This document shows positions 7,580 through 15,243 of a stretch of 64,000 bases of DNA, piece after piece. Both the position numbers and the translations under genes were made by a program. The number at the start of each line of letters is the position of its first letter. Position 1 is the first letter of the stretch. The notes under the pieces are model-generated. The model saw only the letters and a list, made by a program, of their open reading frames with translations, did no database searches and was not told where the DNA came from. Source of the stretch: Jannaschia rubra (GTDB lineage: Bacteria; Pseudomonadota; Alphaproteobacteria; Rhodobacterales; Rhodobacteraceae); NCBI RefSeq assembly GCF_001403735.1, contig NZ_CXPG01000009.1:248001-312000 (forward strand). The letters run 5' to 3'.

Positions 7580-8209
7580 GTGCGGCCCTATGAGAAGGAC
7601 CCGGCCGCGATCTATGCGGCCAGCTTCGCCACCGTCCGGCGCGAGGCCTCGCTGGCGCGCTTTCCGTCCGACGTGGCCGAATTGGCGGTGCGGGTGATTC
7701 ACGCCTGCGGCATGACCGAGATCGCCGACCGTCTGGACCATTCCGACGACGTGGCGGAGCGGGGCATCGCCGCCCTTCGCGCGGGCGCGCCCGTCTATGC
7801 CGACTGCGAGATGGTCGCCGCGGGCATCACCCGCCGCCTGCTGCCGGGCACCGACGTCCGCTGCACGCTGAACGACGAGCGCGTCGCCGGGCTGGCCGCC
7901 GATCTGGGCACCACCCGGTCCGCCGCGGCTGTGGACCTGTGGGAGACGGAGGGCGCCGTCATCGCCATCGGCAACGCGCCCACCGCTTTGTTTCGCCTGC
8001 TGGAGCGGCTGGACGAGGGCGCGCCGCGGCCGGCCGCCATCCTGGCCTTTCCCGTGGGTTTCGTCGGGGCCGCCGAGTCCAAGGCCGAGCTTGCCGCCAA
8101 TCCGCGCGGCGCGCCGTTCCTGACCCTGCGCGGGCGCAAGGGGGGCAGCGCAATGGCCAGCGCCGCCGTCAACGCGCTGGGCCTGCTGGCCGGCGGGGGG
8201 TTGCAATGA
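7580..8209 (+). CDS. cobH: Precorrin-8X methylmutase
   Basis: This 209-residue enzyme moves the methyl group from C-11 to C-12 to give hydrogenobyrinate (or its cobalt form, CbiC). The start KDPAAIYAASFATVR, the segment HACGMTEIADRLDHSDD and the glycine-rich end GRKGGSAMASAAVNAL are family blocks. In the family a His in this early region acts as general acid. The GTG at 7580 follows an in-frame TAG directly, so no longer start is possible. It sits 29 bases after cbiX in the same operon. Confidence 0.93.
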   Translation: MRPYEKDPAAIYAASFATVRREASLARFPSDVAELAVRVIHACGMTEIADRLDHSDDVAERGIAALRAGAPVYADCEMVAAGITRRLLPGTDVRCTLNDERVAGLAADLGTTRSAAAVDLWETEGAVIAIGNAPTALFRLLERLDEGAPRPAAILAFPVGFVGAAESKAELAANPRGAPFLTLRGRKGGSAMASAAVNALGLLAGGGLQ

Positions 8210-8228
8210 CGCGGACCGGGGGGCGCGC

Positions 8229-9437
8229 ATGACCGGGGCGGCGCCCTGGCTGCACATCGTCGGCATCGGCGAGGACGGTCTGGCCGGGTTGACCCCCGCC
8301 ACCCGTTCCGTGGTCGAGGCCGCGGAGATCATCGTGGGCGGCGACCGCCATCACAACCTGTCCGACAGCATCGCCGCCCGCCGGGTCGCCTGGCCCAGCC
8401 CCTTCGATGCGCTGGTGGACCAGTTGAACGCCTTTCGCGGCCAGCGGGTCGTCGTTCTGGCCACGGGCGATCCGCTCTGGTTCAGCGTCGGCGCCCGCAT
8501 CGGCCGCGCGATCCCGCCCGATCAGATCGTCTATCACCCGCAGCTTTCGGCCTTTCAGCTTGCCGCCGCGCGCATGGGCTGGTCGATGGCCGACGTCGAG
8601 ACGCTGACCGTGCACGGTCGTCCGGTCGAGCAGATGATCGCCTTCATCCAGCCCGACGCCCGCCTTCTGATCCTGACGACCGGGGCCGAGACCCCCGCGC
8701 GGATCGCGCGGTTCCTGGCGGAGCGGGGCTTCGGTCAGTCGTCGATGACCGTTCTGGCGAACATGGGCGGGGCGGAGGAGAAGCGGTTCGAGGGGCGGGC
8801 GGATGGCTGGAACCATGAGGTGCCTGCCTTCAACACCCTCGCCGTCCACTGCGTCGCCGCAGCCGACGCGGCGCTGCTGCCACGCGTGCCGGGGCTGAGC
8901 GATGCGCTGTTCCGCAGCGACGGCACCATGACCAAGCGCGAGGTCCGGGCGGCGACGCTGGCCAAGCTGATGCCGATGCGCGGCGCGCTTCTATGGGACA
9001 TCGGCACCGGCAGCGGGTCGGTGGCGATCGAGTGGATGCGCGCCGCCCGGTCGGCCCGCGCCATCGGGATCGAGCCGCGCGCAGACCGCCGCGCCATGGC
9101 CGCCGAGAACGCGCTGGCGCTGGGCACCCCGCGCTTCGACCTGCGCGACGGCGAGGTGCCGCAGGCGCTGGACGGCCTGCCCGCGCCCGACGCGGTGTTC
9201 ATCGGCGGCGGCCTTTCGGCGGCGGTGTTCGACGCGGCCTTCGCGGCGCTCAAGCCGCTGGGGCGGCTGGTGGCCAATGCGGTGACGCTGGAGTCCGAGA
9301 CGATCCTGGCCGAGCTTCATGCCCGGCACGGCGGCGACCTCGTGCGCCTGTCGGTGGACCGGGCCGAGGCGGTGGGACGCTATCGCGGCTGGCGGCCGTC
9401 GATGACGGTGACGCAATGGTCGCTGGTCAAGCGATGA
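8229..9437 (+). CDS. cobL: Precorrin-6Y C5,15-methyltransferase (decarboxylating), CbiE-CbiT fusion
   Basis: The 402-residue bifunctional enzyme adds methyl groups at C-5 and C-15 and removes the C-12 acetate carboxyl. The N-terminal CbiE half (about 1-200) has IVGIGEDGLAGLTP, GGDRHHN and ATGDPLWFSVG, typical of corrin methyltransferases. The C-terminal CbiT half (about 220-402) has the SAM site WDIGTGSGSVAIEWMR followed by IGIEPRADR. It is full length. Its stop overlaps the cobI start (ATGA at 9434-9437). This is the fused CobL form, not separate CbiE and CbiT. Confidence 0.94.
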   Translation: MTGAAPWLHIVGIGEDGLAGLTPATRSVVEAAEIIVGGDRHHNLSDSIAARRVAWPSPFDALVDQLNAFRGQRVVVLATGDPLWFSVGARIGRAIPPDQIVYHPQLSAFQLAAARMGWSMADVETLTVHGRPVEQMIAFIQPDARLLILTTGAETPARIARFLAERGFGQSSMTVLANMGGAEEKRFEGRADGWNHEVPAFNTLAVHCVAAADAALLPRVPGLSDALFRSDGTMTKREVRAATLAKLMPMRGALLWDIGTGSGSVAIEWMRAARSARAIGIEPRADRRAMAAENALALGTPRFDLRDGEVPQALDGLPAPDAVFIGGGLSAAVFDAAFAALKPLGRLVANAVTLESETILAELHARHGGDLVRLSVDRAEAVGRYRGWRPSMTVTQWSLVKR

Positions 9438-10135
9438 CCGGCACGCTCTACGGCGTCGGGCTGGGCCCCGGCGACCCCGACCTGATGACCCGCCGCGCTG
9501 CCCGCCTGATCGAGGGGGCGGAAGTCGTGGCCTATCCGGCGCTGGCCGGGGGCGACAGCCTGGCGCGCGCCATCGCCGCCGACCTGATCCCCGTGGGCGT
9601 GGAGGAGCTGCGGATCGAACTGCCCATGTCGCCCGACCGCGCGCCGGCGCAGGCGGCCTATGACGCAGGCGCCCGCCGCATCGCCGAATGTCTGGAACGG
9701 GGCTGCGACGTCGTCTGCCTGTGCGAGGGGGACCCGTTCTTCTACGGCAGCTTCATGTATCTGTTCGCGCGCCTTCGCAGCCGGTTCGCGGTCGAGGTGG
9801 TGCCGGGCGTCACCTCCCTCACCGCCTGCGCCGCGCGGGCGGCGATGCCTCTCGTGGCGCGCAACGAGGTGATGACGGTACTGCCCGGCCCCCTGTCCGA
9901 CGCGGCGCTGCGCGATCATCTGGGCCGTGCCGATACGCTGGCCGTGATGAAGGTCGGCCGTCATCTGCCCCGCCTGCGAGCGTTGCTGGCCGCCGAAGGG
10001 TTGCTCGAGGCCGCGACCTATATCGAACGCGCGACGCTGGGAGCCGAGCGCGTGCTGTCGCTGGCCGACGCACCCGATGACGCGCCCTATTTCTCCATGA
10101 TCCTGATCGCGAAAGGGGCCGATCCGTGGCTTTGA
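9434..10135 (+). CDS. cobI: Precorrin-2 C20-methyltransferase
   Basis: This 233-residue SAM-dependent methyltransferase methylates C-20 of precorrin-2 (or its cobalt form, CbiL). It opens GTLYGVGLGPGDPDLMT, the signature of tetrapyrrole methylases. CLCEGDPFFYGSFMY and VVPGVTSLTACAARA are the substrate and SAM pocket blocks. It begins inside the end of cobL and its last 10 bases overlap the start of the cbiG-cobJ fusion, so translation is probably coupled. Confidence 0.93.
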   Translation: MTGTLYGVGLGPGDPDLMTRRAARLIEGAEVVAYPALAGGDSLARAIAADLIPVGVEELRIELPMSPDRAPAQAAYDAGARRIAECLERGCDVVCLCEGDPFFYGSFMYLFARLRSRFAVEVVPGVTSLTACAARAAMPLVARNEVMTVLPGPLSDAALRDHLGRADTLAVMKVGRHLPRLRALLAAEGLLEAATYIERATLGAERVLSLADAPDDAPYFSMILIAKGADPWL

Positions 10136-11964
10136 ACCCCGTCGTCCTGTGCCTGAACGCCGCTGGCGAGGACGTCGCCCGGCGGATCGCCGTGGCGCTC
10201 GACTGTCCGCTGCATGGGCGCGCGGGGCGGACGGCGGCCTCCGTCACCTTTCCCGACGCGCTGGTCCATGTGCGCGACCTGTTCGCGGCGGGCCATTCCG
10301 TCATCGGCGTCTGCGCGGCGGGCATCCTGATCCGTGCGGTCGCGCCGCTTCTGGCCGACAAGACGGCCGAGCCGCCGGTCATCGCAGTGTCGGACGACGG
10401 GCGCGTGGTGGTGCCGTTGCTGGGCGGGCATCGCGGCGCGAACCGTCTGGCGCGCACCATCGCGGATGCGCTCGGCGGCACGGCGGCGGTGACGACGGCG
10501 GGGGACGTGGCGCTGGGCGTCGCACTGGACGAGCCGCCCGAAGGCTGGGTCCTGGCGAACCCCGGCGCGGCCAAGGGGGCGATGGCGGCCCTTCTGTCCG
10601 GCGGAGGCGCGCGACTGACCGGGGAAGCGGCGGCGGAGGCGCAGTGGCTTCACGACCTGCCGCAAGGCGCTGCGGTCACCATCGCCTGCACGCTGCGCCC
10701 GCCCCGTGCGGATGAGACCGTACCCGACCTGCTGTTCCATCCGCAGCGGGCCGCGCTGGGCGTGGGCGCGTCGCGGGACTGCCCGCCGGAGGAACTGATC
10801 GCGCTGGTGGATGGCCTGCTGGCCGATGCCGACGTGGCGCCCGCAGCCATCGCCGGTATCTTCACTGCAGACATCAAGGCGGATGAGGGCGCGGTTCTGG
10901 CCCTGTCGGCGCATCTGGGCGTTCCGGTCCGTTACTTCAACGCCGAGGAGCTGGAGGCTGCGACCCCCCGCACGCGTACGCCGTCGGACGTCGTCTTCGC
11001 CGAGATCGGATCGCATGGCGTGGCGGAGAACGCCGCACTGCTGGGGGCGGGCGACGAGGCCCACCTGACCCACCCGAAGCGCAAGTCCGCGATGGCGACC
11101 GCCGCGCTGGCCTTGTCGCCGCATCCCGTCGCGACGCTGCCCGGACGCGCGCGGGGACGGGTCAGCATCGTGTCCATCGGCCCCGGCCAATCCGCCTGGC
11201 GCACGCCCGAAGCCAGCCGCCTGATCGCGGAAGCGGAGGAACTGGTGGGGTATTCGCTCTACATCGATCTGCTGGGCCCCCTGGCGGCCGGCAAGCCGCG
11301 CGCCGATTTCCCGCTCGGGGGCGAGGAGGCGCGCTGCCGTCATGCGCTGGAGCAGGCGGGCGAGGGACGCAATGTCGCGCTGGTCTGCTCGGGCGATGCG
11401 GGGATCTATGCCATGGGTGCGCTGGTCTTCGAACTGATGGACCGCGATCCGGCCGCCACCGATGCCCTGACGCCCGCTGCGCGGCGGGTCGAGATCGTCT
11501 GCACCCCCGGCGTCAGCGCGTTGCAGGCCGCTGCAGCACGGGCCGGCGCGCCGCTGGGCCATGACTTCTGCGCCATCTCGCTGTCGGACCTGCTGACCCC
11601 GCGCGAGGATATCGTCGCCCGCCTGCACGCCGCTGCCCGGGGCGATTTCGTCATCGCCTTCTACAACCCGGTGTCGAAGCGCCGCCGCACCCTGCTGGCC
11701 TTGGCACGGGATATCCTGCTGGAGCATCGGCCTGCCGATACGCCTGTCCTGCTCGCCTCATCGCTGGGGCGTCCGGAGGAGAGCCTGCGCCACCGCCGTC
11801 TGGCCGACCTGCGGGTCGAGGAGGTGGACATGCTGACCGTCGTTCTGGTCGGGTCGTCGCAGACGCGGCTGACGCGCACGGGGGACGGGCCGCGGATGTA
11901 TACACCACGCGGCTATGCGCGGAAGATGGCGGGCGGCGATCTGGCGCGGGGGGCGGCGACATGA
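10126..11964 (+). CDS. cobJ: CbiG-CobJ fusion: cobalt-precorrin-5A hydrolase domain plus precorrin-3B C17-methyltransferase
   Basis: The 612-residue protein joins two steps. Residues 1 to about 340 are CbiG-like, with ICAAGILIRAVAPLLADK and an N-terminal domain start, then the CobE/CbiG C-terminal block ALGVGASRDCPPEELIAL and FTADIKADEGAVLALS. Residues about 345-612 are the ring-contraction methyltransferase CobJ/CbiH, with IVSIGPGQSAWRTPEA, ALVCSGDAGIYAMGAL and FVIAFYNPVSKRR. The GTG at 10126 overlaps cobI by 10 bases. CbiG opens the delta-lactone in the anaerobic route, so a full-length CbiG alongside CobL-type enzymes makes this a mixed gene set. Confidence 0.92.
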   Translation: MALNPVVLCLNAAGEDVARRIAVALDCPLHGRAGRTAASVTFPDALVHVRDLFAAGHSVIGVCAAGILIRAVAPLLADKTAEPPVIAVSDDGRVVVPLLGGHRGANRLARTIADALGGTAAVTTAGDVALGVALDEPPEGWVLANPGAAKGAMAALLSGGGARLTGEAAAEAQWLHDLPQGAAVTIACTLRPPRADETVPDLLFHPQRAALGVGASRDCPPEELIALVDGLLADADVAPAAIAGIFTADIKADEGAVLALSAHLGVPVRYFNAEELEAATPRTRTPSDVVFAEIGSHGVAENAALLGAGDEAHLTHPKRKSAMATAALALSPHPVATLPGRARGRVSIVSIGPGQSAWRTPEASRLIAEAEELVGYSLYIDLLGPLAAGKPRADFPLGGEEARCRHALEQAGEGRNVALVCSGDAGIYAMGALVFELMDRDPAATDALTPAARRVEIVCTPGVSALQAAAARAGAPLGHDFCAISLSDLLTPREDIVARLHAAARGDFVIAFYNPVSKRRRTLLALARDILLEHRPADTPVLLASSLGRPEESLRHRRLADLRVEEVDMLTVVLVGSSQTRLTRTGDGPRMYTPRGYARKMAGGDLARGAAT

Positions 11965-12734
11965 CCGTGCATTTCATCGGCGCGGGGCCCGGGGACCCGG
12001 AGCTTCTGACGCTGAAGGCGCAGCGGCTGATCCGCGCCTGCCCCGTCTGCCTGTTCGCCGGGTCGCTGGTGCCCGCCGCCGTCGTGGCCGAGGCGCCGCC
12101 CGGTGCGCGCGTCGTGGACACCGCGCCGATGACACTCGAGGAGACGCACGCCGAGATCCTGGCGGCCCATGCCGCGGGGCAGGACGTGGCCCGTGTCCAT
12201 TCCGGCGACCCGAGCCTTTACGGCGCCATCGCCGAACAGATCCGCCTGCTTCGGCGGGACGGGATCGCCTATGACATCACCCCCGGGGTGCCCGCCTATG
12301 CGGCGGCGGCGGCGGCCCTGGGGCAGGAGCTGACCATCCCCGAGATCGCCCAGTCCATCGTCCTGACGCGGGTCAGCATGAAATCGACCTCCATGCCTGC
12401 GCGCGAGACGCTGGAGAACTTCGCCCGCACCGGCGCCACGCTGGCCATCCACCTGGGCATCCGCGCCCTGCGCGAGATCGAGCGGGTGCTGACGCCGCAT
12501 TACGGCGCCGATTGCCCCGTGGTCGTGGCCTACCGGGTCGGCTGGCCGGACGAGACGCTGTTGCGGGGCTCCCTGTCGGATATTCACGCGCGGGTGCGCG
12601 CCGAAAAGATCACGCGCACGGCGCTGATCCTCGTGGGGCCCGCGCTGGGCGACGTGGCCGATTTTCGCGACTCGGCGCTCTATGATCCGGCTGTGCCGCA
12701 TGTGCTGCGCCCCCGCGTGCGCGACGCGGGGTAA
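11961..12734 (+). CDS. cobM: Precorrin-4 C11-methyltransferase
   Basis: This 257-residue SAM-dependent enzyme methylates C-11 of precorrin-4 (CbiF in the cobalt route). It starts MTVHFIGAGPGDPELLT. VARVHSGDPSLYGAIAEQ and DITPGVPAYAAAAAALG are the substrate-loop blocks, and TRVSMKSTSMPARETL is characteristic of CobM/CbiF. It overlaps the preceding fusion by 4 bases and ends the operon. I see no cobK, cobG/cobZ or cobF beside it. Confidence 0.94.
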   Translation: MTVHFIGAGPGDPELLTLKAQRLIRACPVCLFAGSLVPAAVVAEAPPGARVVDTAPMTLEETHAEILAAHAAGQDVARVHSGDPSLYGAIAEQIRLLRRDGIAYDITPGVPAYAAAAAALGQELTIPEIAQSIVLTRVSMKSTSMPARETLENFARTGATLAIHLGIRALREIERVLTPHYGADCPVVVAYRVGWPDETLLRGSLSDIHARVRAEKITRTALILVGPALGDVADFRDSALYDPAVPHVLRPRVRDAG

Positions 12735-12815
12735 GCGCGCGGACGCTTTTGTTGACTCTTCAAGCGGAGCGGGCACTCTGGACCGTGAACATGACCGTTC
12801 CGTGGAGGATGCCCG

Positions 12816-13193
12816 ATGGCCACGCCCGACTTCCCCGCCGATCCCTTCCCCCTGCCGGAGGACGTTCGGGAGGGTCTGCAAAAGGCCCGGGACCGCGATC
12901 GTCGCAAGACCGGCGGCCGGCTGCGGGTCCAGGTGGGCGACGCCTGGTATCCTATCAGCGCCTATGACGAACACGGGTTCGAGGTGGCGCTGTCGGTCGC
13001 GCCCAAGCTGCGCGGCCTGGTCGAGATCCACGACGGCGCGCGTCTGCTGCGGTCGGTCCTGATCGTCGCGGGCGAGCCTTTGGGCGAGGTCATGCGCTAC
13101 GACATCAAGCGCGGTACCGATGCGCGGACGGACGCTCCGGTCGATTACGAACAGCCGGAGGGGCGACCCTCGGCGATCCTGCCGCCGGGCTGA
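12816..13193 (+). CDS. Conserved hypothetical protein
   Basis: The 125-residue soluble protein has no signal or membrane segment. The N-terminus is acidic and Pro-rich (FPADPFPLPEDVREGLQKA) with a following basic patch. The middle, RLRVQVGDAWYPISAYDEHGF and LVEIHDGARLLRSVLIV, looks like a compact beta-rich fold resembling PilZ-type or small regulatory domains, but I cannot assign it. GTGGAGGA precedes the ATG. Codon use matches the neighbours. It lies between the cob operon and the D-amino acid aminotransferase gene. Confidence 0.75.
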   Translation: MATPDFPADPFPLPEDVREGLQKARDRDRRKTGGRLRVQVGDAWYPISAYDEHGFEVALSVAPKLRGLVEIHDGARLLRSVLIVAGEPLGEVMRYDIKRGTDARTDAPVDYEQPEGRPSAILPPG

Positions 13194-13198
13194 CGGAC

Positions 13199-13238
13199 TT
13201 GACCGCGCGAAGGCGCGGTTTCAAGACGGTGCGGTCAA
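13199..13238 (+). promoter_or_regulatory. Two mutually exclusive hairpins in the dat leader
   Basis: ACCGCGC-GAAG-GCGCGGT (13202-13219) is a perfect 7-bp hairpin. Its 5' arm also overlaps TTGACCGC (13199-13206), which pairs perfectly with GCGGTCAA at 13231-13238, directly before the AGGAGG at 13243. The two cannot form together. The first could also be the terminator of the preceding gene. A regulatory switch is only inferred. Confidence 0.35.
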
Positions 13239-13254
13239 CCGCAGGAGGGACCCC

Positions 13255-14106
13255 ATGCGCATCGTCCACGTCAACGGCGAGTATTTCCCCGAGGATCAGG
13301 CCCGGGTGTCGGTCTTCGACCGCGGGTTCCTGTTCGCCGATGCCGTCTATGAGGTGACGAGCGTTCTGGACGGCAAGCTGATCGACTTTCCCGGTCACGC
13401 CGCGCGTCTGGCCCGGTCGCTGGCGGAGCTGGACATGGACATGCCGGTGACGGAGGAGGAGATCTTGTCCATCCACCGCGAGATGGTGACCCGGAACGAC
13501 ATCACCGACGGGCTGGTCTATCTGCAGGTGACGCGCGGCGCGGTGGACCGCGACTTCCTGTTCCCCGAGGATGCGCAGCCGACCATCGTGCTGTTCACGC
13601 AGGCGAAGCCCGGTCTGGCCGACAGTCCCGCGGCGCGGACGGGGTTGAAGGTCGTCACCCTGCCGGACCGGCGGTGGGGACGGCGCGACATCAAGACGGT
13701 TCAGCTTCTCTATCCCAGCATGGCGAAGACGGAGGCGAAGCGGCAGGGCGCCGACGACGCCTGGCTGGTCGAGGATGGGCATGTCACCGAAGGTACGTCC
13801 AACAACGCCTATATCGTACGGAACGGCACCATCGTCACGCGGCAGCTGGGCGAGGAGATCCTGCACGGGATCACGCGCCGGGCGGTGCTGGCCTTCGCGC
13901 GGGAAGCGCAGATGAAGGTCGAGGAGCGCCCCTTCACTGTCGAGGAGGCCCGGTCTGCGGAGGAGGCGTTCGTGACCTCGGCCTCGGCCTTCGTCATGCC
14001 GGTGGTCGAGATCGACGGGCGGCCCGTGGGTGACGGCCAGCCGGGCCCCGTGGCCAGGCGGCTGCGCGAGATTTATCTGGAGGAAAGCCGCAAGGCGGCG
14101 ATCTGA
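13255..14106 (+). CDS. dat: D-amino acid aminotransferase (class IV, PLP-dependent)
   Basis: This 283-residue cytoplasmic enzyme belongs to fold-type IV aminotransferases and interconverts D-Ala and D-Glu, supplying peptidoglycan precursors. F21 to A28 (FDRGFLFA) and VYEV at 31-34 are the entry blocks typical of D-amino acid aminotransferases. The PLP Lys is K147 in RRDIKTVQLL, followed by SMAKTEAKRQGADDAW. EGTSNNAYIV binds the cofactor phosphate. AGGAGG lies 6 bases before the ATG. Branched-chain aminotransferase or aminodeoxychorismate lyase are less likely given the motifs. Confidence 0.88.
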   Translation: MRIVHVNGEYFPEDQARVSVFDRGFLFADAVYEVTSVLDGKLIDFPGHAARLARSLAELDMDMPVTEEEILSIHREMVTRNDITDGLVYLQVTRGAVDRDFLFPEDAQPTIVLFTQAKPGLADSPAARTGLKVVTLPDRRWGRRDIKTVQLLYPSMAKTEAKRQGADDAWLVEDGHVTEGTSNNAYIVRNGTIVTRQLGEEILHGITRRAVLAFAREAQMKVEERPFTVEEARSAEEAFVTSASAFVMPVVEIDGRPVGDGQPGPVARRLREIYLEESRKAAI

Positions 14107-14110
14107 CCGG

Positions 14111-14365
14111 TCAGTCCCAGCCCAGGATGATCTTGACGCGCTGGCGCGTGTTCATTCGGTTGAAGCCGCCGAAATCCATCGCGTTCCCCTGCAGTTCGAG
14201 GTGCAGGGCCGCGATCTGGCGAGTGGTCAGCGTGCGAGCGTCCACATCGGCGAACCCCAGGATATCGAGCCGCTGCTGGACGGAGGCGACGAGCTGGGCG
14301 TTCGGTTCGGCCATGACGGGGGCCGCGGCCGACAGGGCCAGTGCGAAGATCAGGGCGAGACGCAT
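14111..14365 (-). CDS. Small secreted protein, paralogue of its upstream neighbour
   Basis: The 84-residue protein has a signal peptide (MRLALIFALALSAAAPVMA) and a 65-residue mature part. The line VQQRLDILGFADVDARTL followed by QIAALHLEL and NRMNTRQRVKIIL repeats the plan of the protein encoded at 14381-14707. The pattern is a helix with LGF..VD, a turn, a helix, then NxxxRxRVxxIL. AGAGG precedes the ATG. The function is unknown; the fold may be a small helical peptidoglycan-binding-like unit, but that is a guess. Confidence 0.75.
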   Translation of the reverse strand: MRLALIFALALSAAAPVMAEPNAQLVASVQQRLDILGFADVDARTLTTRQIAALHLELQGNAMDFGGFNRMNTRQRVKIILGWD

Positions 14366-14380
14366 GACGGAACCTCTCGC

Positions 14381-14707
14381 TCAGGGCCGCGACAGCCGGT
14401 CGAGCCCGCGCTGCAGCAGCCCGCCCCCGCTGAGGATCGAGCGCACGCGCATGAGCCTCTCGCCGTTTGGCCGCCCCGAATGGATCGCGTTGTCCAGAAG
14501 CGCGACCTTCCGGTTGGACATGCCGGCGATGTCGACGTTGCCGAACCCCATCAGCCGCAACTCATGCGCGACCCGAAGCCGCTTGCCGGAAAGATCACCC
14601 GACAGGCCCGGAGGGTTCATCACCGAATCCGGCGGCGAGATGAAGACACCCTGCGCCGCCGCGGGCAGGCCGAGGGTGAGCGCGAAGGCGAGGGCGAGGC
14701 GGATCAT
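14381..14707 (-). CDS. Small secreted protein, paralogue of its downstream neighbour
   Basis: The 108-residue protein has a signal peptide (MIRLALAFALTLGLPAAA) and a mature part whose centre reads RVAHELRLMGFGNVDIAGM and ends RLMRVRSIL. It matches the neighbour at 14111-14365 in order and spacing of LGF/MGF..VD and R.R...IL. AAAGGAG lies about 8 bases before the ATG at 14707; a longer reading upstream has no signal peptide. The two genes are 15 bases apart and surely co-transcribed. The function is unknown. Confidence 0.75.
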   Translation of the reverse strand: MIRLALAFALTLGLPAAAQGVFISPPDSVMNPPGLSGDLSGKRLRVAHELRLMGFGNVDIAGMSNRKVALLDNAIHSGRPNGERLMRVRSILSGGGLLQRGLDRLSRP

Positions 14708-14766
14708 CTGCGGTTTCTCCTTTGGTCGGAAGATAGGACCGGCGGCCGCCGGATCAAAGCGCCCGC

Positions 14767-15087
14767 TTACTCCTTGCCCACGTTCTCGGCGAAGCTGCGG
14801 GTGAAGGCGGCCTGCTGTTCGGGCGTGGCCTCGGTCTGGTGGCACGTCTTCCATTGATCGTAGGGCATGCCATAGAAGGCCTCGCGCGCGTCGTCCTTGG
14901 ACATGTCGATGCCTTGCTCCGCGGCCGCCTCGCCGTACCAGCGCGACAGGCAGTTGCGGCAGAAGCCGGCAAGGTTCATCAGGTCGATGTTCTGCGCGTC
15001 GGGGCGGTCTTCCAGCAGGTGCTTGCGCAGGCGGCGGAAGGCGGCGGCCTCGATTTCGGTTCGGGTCTGGTCGTCGATCTCGGTCAC
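14767..15087 (-). CDS. DUF1244 family protein
   Basis: This 106-residue cytoplasmic protein has the DUF1244 hallmark: AAFRRLRKHLLE, then DLMNLAGFCRNCLSRWY with a conserved Cys-x-x-Cys, and EAFYGMPYDQWKTCHQ near the C-terminus. The function is not known; the Cys pair might bind metal. The GTG at 15087 has GGAGG 7 bases upstream and no longer start is supported. It is transcribed toward the paired small secreted proteins and divergent from pyruvate kinase. Confidence 0.9.
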   Translation of the reverse strand: MTEIDDQTRTEIEAAAFRRLRKHLLEDRPDAQNIDLMNLAGFCRNCLSRWYGEAAAEQGIDMSKDDAREAFYGMPYDQWKTCHQTEATPEQQAAFTRSFAENVGKE

Positions 15088-15243
15088 GGCATATCCTCCG
15101 GTGTCGCTGCGCTTGCCCTTGCAGATGAGGCTGGCAGTCCCGGGCGTCAAGAATGACCCCCGTGGCGCCGCCCGGTGTTGCGAAAAGACGGCCACCGGGG
15201 CAGAGATGTGAACGCTAACATCAAAGACGAAGGAACACAGCCG

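Noticed and set aside
12749-12780. TTGACT promoter-like box before the 12816 gene
   Set aside because: A -35-like TTGACT is present at 12751 but no -10-like element follows at the right spacing.
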